Source: Streptomyces sp. NBC_00576
GTDB taxonomy: Bacteria; Actinomycetota; Actinomycetes; Streptomycetales; Streptomycetaceae
Reading direction: 5' to 3'
Assembly (NCBI RefSeq): GCF_036345175.1
Contig: NZ_CP107780.1
Span: 3,782,001 to 3,846,000 of the forward strand
Length of the DNA: 64,000 bases
A program made the position numbers and the translations under genes. Positions 16,930 to 24,430 of the stretch are shown here, piece after piece. The notes beneath the pieces were generated by a model, which saw nothing but the letters and a program-made list of their open reading frames with translations, did no database searches and had not been told where the DNA came from. The first letter of the stretch is position 1; each line of letters begins with the position of its first letter.

Positions 16930-18702
16930 GTGCGCAAGGTGCTCATCGCCAACCGTGGCGAAATCGCTGTCCGCGTTGCCCGGGCCTGCCGGGATGCCGG
17001 GATCGCGAGCGTGGCCGTATACGCCGACCCGGACCGGGACGCTCTGCATGTCCGCGCCGCGGATGAGGCGTTCGCCCTGGGCGGTGACACCCCGGCCACC
17101 AGTTATCTGGACATGGCCAAGGTGCTGCAGGCCGCCAAGGATTCAGGAGCGGACGCGATCCACCCCGGATACGGCTTCCTCTCCGAGAACGCCGACTTCG
17201 CCCAGGCCGTCATCGACGCCGGGCTGACCTGGATCGGCCCGCCCCCGCAGGCCATCCGCGACCTCGGCGACAAGGTCGCCGCCCGCCACATCGCCCAGCG
17301 CGCCGGCGCGCCGCTGGTGGCCGGCACGCCCGACCCGGTCTCCGGTTCGGACGAGGTCGTCGCCTTCGCCCGGGAGCACGGCCTGCCCATCGCGATCAAG
17401 GCCGCCTTCGGCGGTGGCGGACGCGGTCTGAAGGTCGCCCGCACCCTCGAAGAAGTCCCGGAGCTGTACGACTCCGCCGTCCGCGAGGCCGTCGCCGCGT
17501 TCGGGCGGGGCGAGTGCTTCGTCGAGCGCTACCTCGACAAGCCCCGCCACGTGGAGACACAGTGCCTGGCCGACTCCCACGGCAACGTGGTCGTCGTCTC
17601 GACCCGTGACTGCTCGCTCCAGCGCCGCCACCAGAAGCTCGTGGAGGAGGCGCCCGCCCCGTTCCTGTCCGAGGCGCAGGTGGCGGAGCTGTACTCCTCC
17701 TCCAAGGCGATCCTGAAGGAAGCCGGCTACGTCGGCGCCGGGACCGTCGAGTTCCTCGTCGGCACGGACGGCACGATCTCCTTCCTGGAGGTCAACACCC
17801 GCCTCCAGGTGGAGCACCCGGTCACCGAGGAGGTCGCCGGCATCGACCTCGTCCGCGAGATGTTCCGCATCGCCGACGGCGAGGAGCTCGGCTACGGCGA
17901 CCCGGAACTGCGCGGCCACTCCTTCGAGTTCCGCATCAACGGCGAGGACCCCGGCCGCGGCTTCCTGCCCGCCCCCGGCACCGTCACCACCTTCGCCCCG
18001 CCCTCCGGGCCCGGTGTCCGCCTGGACGCCGGCGTCGAGTCCGGGTCGGTCATCGGCCCGGCCTGGGACTCACTGCTCGCCAAGCTGATCGTCACCGGCG
18101 CCACCCGTGAACAGGCCCTCCAGCGCGCCGCCCGCGCCCTGGAGGAGTTCCAGGTGGAGGGCATGGCCACCGCCATCCCCTTCCACCGCAAGGTGGTCAC
18201 CGACCCCGCTTTCGCCCCCGAACTCACCGGCGGCCAGGACCCCTTCACGGTCCACACCCGCTGGATCGAGACCGAGTTCGTCAACGACATCCCGGCCTTC
18301 TCCGCGCCCGCCGATGTCGAGGCGGACGAGGAAGCGGGCCGCGAGACCGTGGTCGTCGAGGTCGGCGGCAAGCGCCTGGAGGTCTCCCTCCCCATCTCGC
18401 TGGGCATGTCCCTGGCCCGCACCGGCCTCGCGGCGGGCGCCAAGCCGAAGCGCCGCGCGGCCAAGAAGTCGGGCCCGGTGGCCTCCGGTGACACCCTCGC
18501 CTCCCCGATGCAGGGCACCATCGTCAAGGTGGCCGTCGAGGAGGGCCAGGAGGTCAAGGAAGGCGACCTGGTCGTCGTCCTGGAAGCGATGAAGATGGAA
18601 CAGCCCCTCAACGCGCACAAGGCCGGCACCATCAAGGGCCTCGCCGCCGAGGTCGGCGCCTCCCTCACCTCGGGCGCACCGATCTGCGAGATCAAGGACT
18701 GA
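16930..18702 (+). CDS. accA2: Acyl-CoA carboxylase alpha subunit (biotin carboxylase + BCCP)
   Basis: 590 aa. Residues 1-450 are biotin carboxylase: ATP-grasp loop KAAFGGGGRGLK, metal and bicarbonate residues in FLEVNTRLQVEHPVTEE. A linker leads to a C-terminal biotinyl domain whose acceptor is Lys555 in EAMKME. It carboxylates biotin and presents it to beta subunits such as PccB. GTG 16930 has a near-ideal RBS. It is shared by several carboxylases in S. coelicolor (accA1/accA2, memory). It ends in a very strong hairpin, so it is monocistronic on the 3' side. Confidence 0.96.
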   Translation: MRKVLIANRGEIAVRVARACRDAGIASVAVYADPDRDALHVRAADEAFALGGDTPATSYLDMAKVLQAAKDSGADAIHPGYGFLSENADFAQAVIDAGLTWIGPPPQAIRDLGDKVAARHIAQRAGAPLVAGTPDPVSGSDEVVAFAREHGLPIAIKAAFGGGGRGLKVARTLEEVPELYDSAVREAVAAFGRGECFVERYLDKPRHVETQCLADSHGNVVVVSTRDCSLQRRHQKLVEEAPAPFLSEAQVAELYSSSKAILKEAGYVGAGTVEFLVGTDGTISFLEVNTRLQVEHPVTEEVAGIDLVREMFRIADGEELGYGDPELRGHSFEFRINGEDPGRGFLPAPGTVTTFAPPSGPGVRLDAGVESGSVIGPAWDSLLAKLIVTGATREQALQRAARALEEFQVEGMATAIPFHRKVVTDPAFAPELTGGQDPFTVHTRWIETEFVNDIPAFSAPADVEADEEAGRETVVVEVGGKRLEVSLPISLGMSLARTGLAAGAKPKRRAAKKSGPVASGDTLASPMQGTIVKVAVEEGQEVKEGDLVVVLEAMKMEQPLNAHKAGTIKGLAAEVGASLTSGAPICEIKD

Positions 18703-18725
18703 CAGACCGTACGACATTGAGAAGG

Positions 18726-18761
18726 GCGCCCGGTGCACTGAGCGATCAGTGCACCGGGCGC
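18726..18761 (+). terminator. Terminator of accA2
   Basis: Perfect 16-bp stem GCGCCCGGTGCACTGA with a GCGA loop, followed by TTCCGTTCC, 23 bp after the stop. Confidence 0.88.
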
Positions 18762-18800
18762 TTCCGTTCCTGACGTACGGTGCGCGCAGCGCCCGTACGT

Positions 18801-18860
18801 CAGGGGCGCGGGGCTGTATCGATTTGCGGCTCCGCCGCGTGGGCGCGACAAGCCCCCACC
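18801..18860 (+). repeat. Dispersed intergenic repeat, family A
   Basis: Reads AGGGGCGCGGGGCTGTAT, then GCGGCTCCGCCGC and GGCGCGACAAGCCCCCACC. Related copies at 39.14 kb (direct) and 43.0 kb (inverted). The outer ends can pair (GGGGGCT/AGCCCCC type) around a GCGGCTCCGCCGC hairpin. Confidence 0.8.
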
Positions 18861-18954
18861 GGACCCGCACCCGGCAACCACCCACCGCACCCCACGGCGA
18901 CGGGCCGATGGCATGCTGAACCCACGGAACAAGTACAGGAAGGGCAGGTGAACC

Positions 18955-19530
18955 ATGGCCCAGCCGCCGGCAGGCCTACGTGCCGACGCCCGCCGCAACT
19001 ACGAGCGGCTGCTCGCCGAGGCGCGTTCCGCCTTCGCCGAGCATGGGACGGACGCCTCCCTGGAGGACGTCGCACGGCGCGCGGGCGTCGGCATCGGCAC
19101 CCTCTACCGCCACTTCCCCAACCGGCCCGCCCTGCTGAGCGCTGTCTTCGAGGACGCGGTCAGCGACCTGCTGGCCCGCTCCCGCGAACTGCTGACCGCC
19201 CCGGAGCCGTGCGCCGCGCTGGTGACCTGGCTGCGCGAGATCGTCACGCACGCCGGCGAGTACCGCGGCCTGGCACGGGCGCTCATGTCGGTGTCGCACG
19301 ACACCGACTCGGCCCTGGCCAGGTGCAGCAACCCGATGCGGGAGGCGGGCGCGGCCCTGCTCACCCGCGCCCAGCAGGCCGGCACCCTCCGCACCGACGT
19401 GGCCATCGGCGACCTGCTCCAGCTCACCAACGCCATCGCGCTGGCGGCGGAGGAGACCCCGGACGACCCGGACCTGGCCGACCGCCTCCTGACCCTGACA
19501 CTGCGGGGCCTGAAGGCCGTACCCCGCTGA
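18955..19530 (+). CDS. TetR-family transcriptional regulator
   Basis: 191 aa. The N-terminal HTH (residues about 10-58) reads FAEHGTDASLEDVARRAGVGIGTLYRHFPNRPALL, followed by an all-helical ligand domain. AGGGCAGGTGAACC precedes ATG 18955. It is monocistronic, convergent with the DeoR-type regulator, so its target is not obvious. Similar Streptomyces proteins control nearby efflux or reductase genes, but none is adjacent here. Confidence 0.92.
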   Translation: MAQPPAGLRADARRNYERLLAEARSAFAEHGTDASLEDVARRAGVGIGTLYRHFPNRPALLSAVFEDAVSDLLARSRELLTAPEPCAALVTWLREIVTHAGEYRGLARALMSVSHDTDSALARCSNPMREAGAALLTRAQQAGTLRTDVAIGDLLQLTNAIALAAEETPDDPDLADRLLTLTLRGLKAVPR

Positions 19531-19590
19531 CCCGCTTCGTACGGCCCGGTACGCATGCCCCCGTACGCATGCCCCGGGTCCGTACGACAG

Positions 19591-20595
19591 TCAGCGGCGG
19601 CGGAGGTCCGCCACCCGGGCCCGTTCCCGCTCGCGCTCACCGGGTCCGCCGGGCTGCTCGCCCAGCATCGTGCCGCGCAGCGGATGGCCCGCCGCGCCGC
19701 CGGGCAGCTGTCCCCGGCGAGGGTTCGGAAGCGGCACGTCCCGGCGCTGTTGGCGCGCCGGAGCGTGATCACCGCCCTGCGCCCCGTTTCCCGAGGAACC
19801 GTTTCCCGAGCCCGACGATCCGGCCACGGCGATCTGCACTCCCTGGTCGGCCAGGGCCTGGAGTTCCGTACCGGCGCGGTCGTCGTGGACGGGCGGTTCG
19901 TCGGTGACGAGGCGGGTGATCACATCCGTGGGCACGGTCTGGAACATGGTGTCCGAACCGAGCTTGGTGTGATCGGCGAGCACGACGACCTCGGCGGCGG
20001 CCTGCACCAGCGCGCGGTCGACGGACGCCGACAGCATGTTGGAGGTGGACAGCCCGCGTTCGGCGGTGAGCCCGCTTCCGGAGAGGAAGGCCTTGGACAC
20101 CCGCAGCCCGTGCAGGGACTGCTCGGCGCCACTGCCGACCAGGGCGTAGTTGGAACCGCGCAGAGTGCCGCCGGTCATCACGACCTCCACTCTGTTCGCG
20201 TGGGCCAACGCCTGGGCCACCAACAGGGAGTTGGTGACGACGGTCAGCCCGGGAACCCGCGCGAGCCGGCGTGCCAGCTCCTGCGTGGTGGTCCCCGCCC
20301 CGACCACGATGGCTTCGCCCTCTTCGACGAAGCTCGCGGCGAGGTCGGCGATGGCCGTCTTCTCGGCGGTCGCGAGATGAGATTTCTGCGGAAAGCCGGA
20401 CTCCCGCGTGAACCCGCCCGGCAATACCGCACCGCCATGCCGGCGGTCGAGGAGTCCTTCTGCCTCCAGTGCGCGCACGTCCCGCCGTACGGTCACTTCG
20501 GAGGTCTGGACGACGCGGGCGAGCTCACGGAGCGACACGGCTCCATTGGCACGCACCATTTCGAGGATCAATTGACGACGTTCTGCAGCGAACAC
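19591..20595 (-). CDS. DeoR-family transcriptional repressor (candidate nucleoside regulator)
   Basis: 334 aa. N-terminal DeoR HTH (residues 1-57; ISLRELA-type VSLRELARVVQTSEVTVRRD, then LEAEGLLDRRHGGAV). Sugar-phosphate sensor domain about 75-240 (VGAGTTTQELA, MTGGTLRGSNYALVG, ADHTKLG). These sensors bind phosphosugars. The last 75 residues are a Gly/Ser-, Arg- and Pro-rich tail not normal for the family (usual length about 255). It is the nearest regulator to pnp and the phosphomutase. Its upstream region has a near match to the CTACGCGCGTAG palindrome found before the nucleoside genes. I infer it is their repressor; not proven. Confidence 0.9.
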   Translation of the reverse strand: MFAAERRQLILEMVRANGAVSLRELARVVQTSEVTVRRDVRALEAEGLLDRRHGGAVLPGGFTRESGFPQKSHLATAEKTAIADLAASFVEEGEAIVVGAGTTTQELARRLARVPGLTVVTNSLLVAQALAHANRVEVVMTGGTLRGSNYALVGSGAEQSLHGLRVSKAFLSGSGLTAERGLSTSNMLSASVDRALVQAAAEVVVLADHTKLGSDTMFQTVPTDVITRLVTDEPPVHDDRAGTELQALADQGVQIAVAGSSGSGNGSSGNGAQGGDHAPARQQRRDVPLPNPRRGQLPGGAAGHPLRGTMLGEQPGGPGERERERARVADLRRR

Positions 20596-20684
20596 GAAAC
20601 TGACAGTAACCCCAACGACCGTCTGCTTTCAGCAGTATGCGCCGAATAACAGAAGTTGTTCGCATGGAGGTACGGGAAGTGGTA

Positions 20685-20694
20685 TACGCGCCTA
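20685..20694. promoter_or_regulatory. Near-match to the nucleoside operator, upstream of the DeoR-type gene
   Basis: TACGCGCCTA, one mismatch from the TACGCGCGTA core, 90 bp before the DeoR-family start. Would fit autoregulation, but symmetry is broken. Confidence 0.35.
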
Positions 20695-20775
20695 TCTCGG
20701 CCGCTTATGCCGTGCGAATGGACCACAACTCCCCATGACCAGCGGGAAGTCGCTCTCCCCTCCGCCTCCCGGCCG

Positions 20776-22224
20776 TCAGGCCTCGCCCGTCGCCTTGCGC
20801 GTGTGAAGCTGCCGGGCGACCTCGGCGATCGATCCCGAAAGGGACGGATAGACGGTGAACGCGTTCGCGATCTGCTCGACCGTCAGATTGTTGTCGACGG
20901 CGATCGAGATCGGATGGATGAGTTCGGAGGCGCGCGGCGACACGACACACCCGCCCACGACAATCCCGGTGCCCGGTCGGCAGAACAGCTTGACGAAGCC
21001 GTCCCGGATGCCGAGCATCTTCGCGCGCGGATTGCGCAGCAACGGCAGTTTGACGACCACGGCCTCGATCTTGCCGCCGTCGACGTCGGCCTGGGTGTAG
21101 CCGACGGTGGCGATCTCGGGGTCGGTGAAGACGTTGGAGGAGACGGTCTTCAGGTTCAGGGGGGCCACCGCGTCGCCGAGGAAGTGGTACATGGCGATAC
21201 GGCCCTGCATCGCGGCGACGGACGCGAGGGCGAAGACGCCGGTCACGTCACCGGCGGCGTACACGCCCGGGGCGGTCGTCCTCGACACCTTGTCGGTCCA
21301 GATGTGCCCGGAGTCGCGGAGCCTGACCCCGGCCTCCTCCAGCCCCATTCCGGCACTGTTGGGAATCGCGCCGACGGCCATCAGACAGTGCGAGCCGGTG
21401 ATGACCCGCCCGTCGGAGAGGGTGACCTCGACCCGGTCGCCGACGCGCTTGGCGGACTCGGCGCGGGAGCGGGCCATGACGTTCATACCGCGGCGCCGGA
21501 AGACCTCTTCGAGGACGGCTGCGGCGTCGGGGTCCTCACCCGGCAGCACACGGTCGCGCGACGACACGAGGGTCACCTTGGACCCGAGGGCCTGATATGC
21601 GCCCGCGAACTCGGCACCGGTGACACCGGAACCGACCACGATGAGCTCCTCGGGCAGCTCGGTGAGGTCGTAGACCTGGGTCCAGTTGAGGATGCGCTCA
21701 CCGTCGGGCTGCGCGTCGGCCAGCTCACGCGGGTGTCCGCCGGTGGCGATCAGCACGGCGTCGGCGACGAGCGTCTCCTCGCTCCCGTCCACGGCCCGTA
21801 CGACGACCTTCCGGGAGCCGTCGACGCCCTGCAGACCGTCGAGCCGCCCGCGGCCGCGCAGGACGCGCGCGCCGGCCCGGGTGACGGAGGCGGTGATGTC
21901 GTGCGACTGGGCGAGGGCGAGGCGCTTCACCCGTCGGTTGACCTTGTCGAGGTCGACACCGACGACACGAGCGGCCTGCTGCTCCGGTGGGGTGTCGTCG
22001 GCGACGATGATCCCCAGCTCCTCGTACGACGAGTCGAAGGTGGTCATCACCTCGGCCGTGGCGATAAGGGTCTTCGACGGTACGCAGTCGGTCAGCACCG
22101 ACGCCCCGCCCAGACCGTCGCAGTCGACGACGGTCACCTCCGCGCCGAGCTGCGCTGCCACCAGCGCCGCTTCGTAGCCGCCGGGTCCGCCACCGATGAT
22201 CACGATCCGAGTCACGTACTCCAT
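20776..22224 (-). CDS. NAD(P)H-quinone dehydrogenase, LpdA-like flavoprotein
   Basis: 482-aa pyridine nucleotide-disulfide reductase fold. FAD motif IVIIGGGPGGYEAAL (about 7-21), NAD motif VVGSGVTGAEFA (about 178-190), second FAD motif YAAGDVTG. The redox loop reads GGASVLTDCVPSKT: only Cys47 remains, and Ser42 replaces the first Cys of the CxxxxC pair. The C-terminal His-Glu dyad of lipoamide dehydrogenases is also absent (VYPSLSGS). This is the pattern of M. tuberculosis LpdA (Rv3303c), a quinone reductase, so it should not be a lipoamide dehydrogenase. ATG 22222-22224 opens the FAD motif. It is divergent from the cyclotransferase gene. Confidence 0.9.
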   Translation of the reverse strand: MEYVTRIVIIGGGPGGYEAALVAAQLGAEVTVVDCDGLGGASVLTDCVPSKTLIATAEVMTTFDSSYEELGIIVADDTPPEQQAARVVGVDLDKVNRRVKRLALAQSHDITASVTRAGARVLRGRGRLDGLQGVDGSRKVVVRAVDGSEETLVADAVLIATGGHPRELADAQPDGERILNWTQVYDLTELPEELIVVGSGVTGAEFAGAYQALGSKVTLVSSRDRVLPGEDPDAAAVLEEVFRRRGMNVMARSRAESAKRVGDRVEVTLSDGRVITGSHCLMAVGAIPNSAGMGLEEAGVRLRDSGHIWTDKVSRTTAPGVYAAGDVTGVFALASVAAMQGRIAMYHFLGDAVAPLNLKTVSSNVFTDPEIATVGYTQADVDGGKIEAVVVKLPLLRNPRAKMLGIRDGFVKLFCRPGTGIVVGGCVVSPRASELIHPISIAVDNNLTVEQIANAFTVYPSLSGSIAEVARQLHTRKATGEA

Positions 22225-22421
22225 TGTCCCGTACGCCCCGGCGTGCCGACGCCCCGGGGCCACCGTACGGGTCCGGGCCGGGTACGAGGCGGACTGTGGA
22301 CGGGTACAAGGAGGGAGTGGCCGACGGGTGCGTGGCCGGGCACAGGCGGACGCTTGTGCGGGGGCGGAAGAGGCGTGTGCTGTCGGAGTGACGGCCGTGC
22401 CCGCTGCCGTACTCTCGATCC

Positions 22422-22859
22422 ATGTCGCTCTACGCCGCCTACGCCGGCAATCTCGACGCGCGGCTCATGACGCGTCGCGCACCTCACTCGCCGCTGCGTG
22501 CCACCGGCTGGCTGACCGGCTGGCGGCTGACCTTCGCCGGCGAGCACATGGGCTGGGAGGGCGCCCTCCCGACGATCGTCGAGGCCCCCCGCTCGCAGGT
22601 CTTCGTCGCCCTGTACGAGATCGCCCCGCTCGACGAGGACTCGCTGGACCGGTGGGAGGGCGTGGGCCTCGACATCTACCGCCGGATGCGGCTGCGCGTC
22701 GACACGCTGGAGGGCGAGGAACCGGCGTGGGTGTACGTCCTCAACGGGTACGAGGGCGGGTTGCCGTCGGCCCGGAACCTGGGCGAGATCGCCGACGCCG
22801 CGGAGTCGGCGGGGGCTCCGCACGACTATGTGATGGAACTGAGAAAACGTCCCTGTTGA
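22422..22859 (+). CDS. Gamma-glutamylcyclotransferase-like protein
   Basis: 145 aa, AIG2/GGCT fold. N-terminal YAAYAGNLDARLM is the substrate loop (YGSNM-like), GWRLTFAGE follows, and Glu in LDRWEG could be the acid/base. Such enzymes release 5-oxoproline from gamma-glutamyl peptides. The gene is 100 bp before pnp, same strand, but pnp appears to have its own promoter and operator. Confidence 0.85.
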   Translation: MSLYAAYAGNLDARLMTRRAPHSPLRATGWLTGWRLTFAGEHMGWEGALPTIVEAPRSQVFVALYEIAPLDEDSLDRWEGVGLDIYRRMRLRVDTLEGEEPAWVYVLNGYEGGLPSARNLGEIADAAESAGAPHDYVMELRKRPC

Positions 22860-22933
22860 GTCCTCCCCGGACTCCCTCCGCCCTTTGGTTGGAAACGACA
22901 AGACAACGATCACCATCCCGTAACCTCCGTCAT

Positions 22934-22945
22934 CTACGCGCGTAG
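22934..22945. promoter_or_regulatory. Nucleoside-regulon operator CTACGCGCGTAG (pnp)
   Basis: Perfect 12-bp palindrome centred 25 bp before the pnp ATG. Its right edge runs into TAGGCT, a good Streptomyces -10 (22943-22948), so a bound repressor would block RNA polymerase. The same site occurs before deoC, add and the transporter genes. Confidence 0.8.
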
Positions 22946-22964
22946 GCTCGAACCGGATACCCTC

Positions 22965-23795
22965 ATGCGCGTGAACGCATCTCTTCTTCCGGACGACATC
23001 CAGGGCGACCCCTACTCCGCCGCCGACGACGCCGCCGCGCGCCTGCGGGAGCTCACGGGCGCCGACACCCACGACGTCGCCCTCGTGATGGGCTCCGGCT
23101 GGGCACCGGCCGTGGACGCCCTGGGCGCCCCCGAGGCCGAGCTCCAGGTGACCGAGCTGCCGGGGTTCCCGCCGCCGGCAGTCGAGGGCCACGGCGGCAA
23201 GATCCGCTCGTACCGGATCGGGGACAAGCGCGCGCTGGTCTTCCTGGGCCGCACGCACTACTACGAGGGCCGGGGCGTCGCGTCCGTGGCGCACGGTGTC
23301 CGTACCGCCGTGGCCGCCGGCTGCAAGACCATCGTCCTGACCAACGGCTGCGGCGGCCTGCGCGCCGACATGCGCCCCGGCCAGCCGGTCCTGATCAGCG
23401 ACCACATCAACCTCACGGCGACGTCCCCGATCGTCGGTGCGAACTTCGTCGACCTGACGGACCTGTACTCGCCGCGACTGCGCGCCCTGTGCAAGGAGAT
23501 CGACCCCAGCCTTGAGGAAGGCGTGTACGCCCAGTTCACGGGCCCGCACTACGAGACGCCGGCGGAGATCCGGATGGCGCGGGCGATCGGCGCGGACCTC
23601 GTCGGGATGTCGACGGTGCTGGAGGCGATCGCGGCGCGTGAGGCCGGCGCCGAGATCCTGGGCATCTCCCTGGTGACGAACCTCGCGGCGGGGATGACGG
23701 GGGAGCCTCTGAACCATGAGGAGGTCCTCCAGGCGGGCCGCGACAGCGCGACGCAAATGGGCTCGCTGCTGGCGCAGGTGCTGGACCGCTTGTAG
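22965..23795 (+). CDS. Purine nucleoside phosphorylase
   Basis: 276-aa trimeric (PNP/MTAP class) enzyme: nucleoside + phosphate gives base + (deoxy)ribose-1-phosphate. Motifs: VMGSGW, GFPPPAVEGHGGK (phosphate), GRTHYYEGRG, TNGCGGLR, HYETPAEIRMARAIGADLVGMSTV and SLVTNLAAGM with the base-binding Asn. ATG 22965; GTG 22971 also possible. The predicted start site lies only about 10 bp upstream, so the message is nearly leaderless. It feeds the phosphosugar mutase and DeoC. Confidence 0.95.
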   Translation: MRVNASLLPDDIQGDPYSAADDAAARLRELTGADTHDVALVMGSGWAPAVDALGAPEAELQVTELPGFPPPAVEGHGGKIRSYRIGDKRALVFLGRTHYYEGRGVASVAHGVRTAVAAGCKTIVLTNGCGGLRADMRPGQPVLISDHINLTATSPIVGANFVDLTDLYSPRLRALCKEIDPSLEEGVYAQFTGPHYETPAEIRMARAIGADLVGMSTVLEAIAAREAGAEILGISLVTNLAAGMTGEPLNHEEVLQAGRDSATQMGSLLAQVLDRL

Positions 23796-23885
23796 CGGGT
23801 ACGGGACGGGGCCTCCCTTTCCCACCCGGCCGCCCGCACCGTTCCTTCAGCCTGGCCGCACCCCTCAAACGCCGGCCGGCGTCTC

Positions 23886-23915
23886 CAGCCCGTCCGGCGT
23901 TCGAGGACAAGCGCC
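23886..23915 (+). repeat. Dispersed repeat, family B (short fragment)
   Basis: CAGCCCGTCCGGCGTTCGAG and GACAAGCGC only. First of several repeats in the 635-bp gene-free stretch 23796-24430, which otherwise is C-rich DNA without coding potential. Confidence 0.6.
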
Positions 23916-24050
23916 TCGGGCCCAGCCGCACTTTCCACCCACCCGCCCCCACCGTTCCTTCAGCTCACCCGCCCCCGCTGCTCCTTTCCTTCAGCCCGGG
24001 CGAGCACCCCTCAGACACCGACCGGCACCCCCAGAACACGGCCACCACCC

Positions 24051-24156
24051 CCAAGCCCCGCCCCGCACCCCCACCACCAGCCACCACCCCAAGCCCCGCC
24101 CCACACCCCCACCACCAGCCACCACCCCAAGCCCCGCCCCACACCCCCACCACCAG
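24051..24156 (+). repeat. 38-bp tandem repeat, about 2.8 copies
   Basis: Units begin CCAAGCCCCGCCCC at 24051, 24089 and 24127; copies 2 and 3 are identical over their shared length and copy 1 differs at one base. The strand is almost pure C/A. It lies between pnp and the phosphosugar mutase. Confidence 0.85.
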
Positions 24157-24241
24157 CGCCCACACCCCAGCCCAGGCGCCCCCAGCCCGGGCCAGGCGCC
24201 CCCCAGCCCGGGGCCACACCCCACGCACCGGCCCGCACCCT

Positions 24242-24352
24242 CAGCCCGTCCGGCGTTTGAGGACAAGCGCGTTCAGCGCGACGGGGGGTCTGGGGGCGCA
24301 GCCCCCAGGTACAGGATGGGACGGGTAGGGGCGGCGGGGGCGAGAACAATGG
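24242..24352 (+). repeat. Dispersed repeat, family B (long copy)
   Basis: CAGCCCGTCCGGCGTTTGAG, then GTCTGGGGGCGCAGCCCCCA and a tail GGGACGGGTAGGGGCGGCGG. It lies 80 bp before the mutase gene. Confidence 0.8.
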
Positions 24353-24430
24353 ACCCGCACCCGACCACGCACCGCACCGCACCACATCGCCCCGCCCCGC
24401 CCCGCACCACCACAACGAGAGGCACCCGAC

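Noticed and set aside
22225..22421. A gene or riboswitch in the lpdA-cyclotransferase gap
   Set aside because: Only divergent promoter DNA; no conserved structure or coding frame could be supported.
24051..24156. Possible CRISPR array
   Set aside because: Units are directly adjacent with no spacers, too few, and no cas genes are present.
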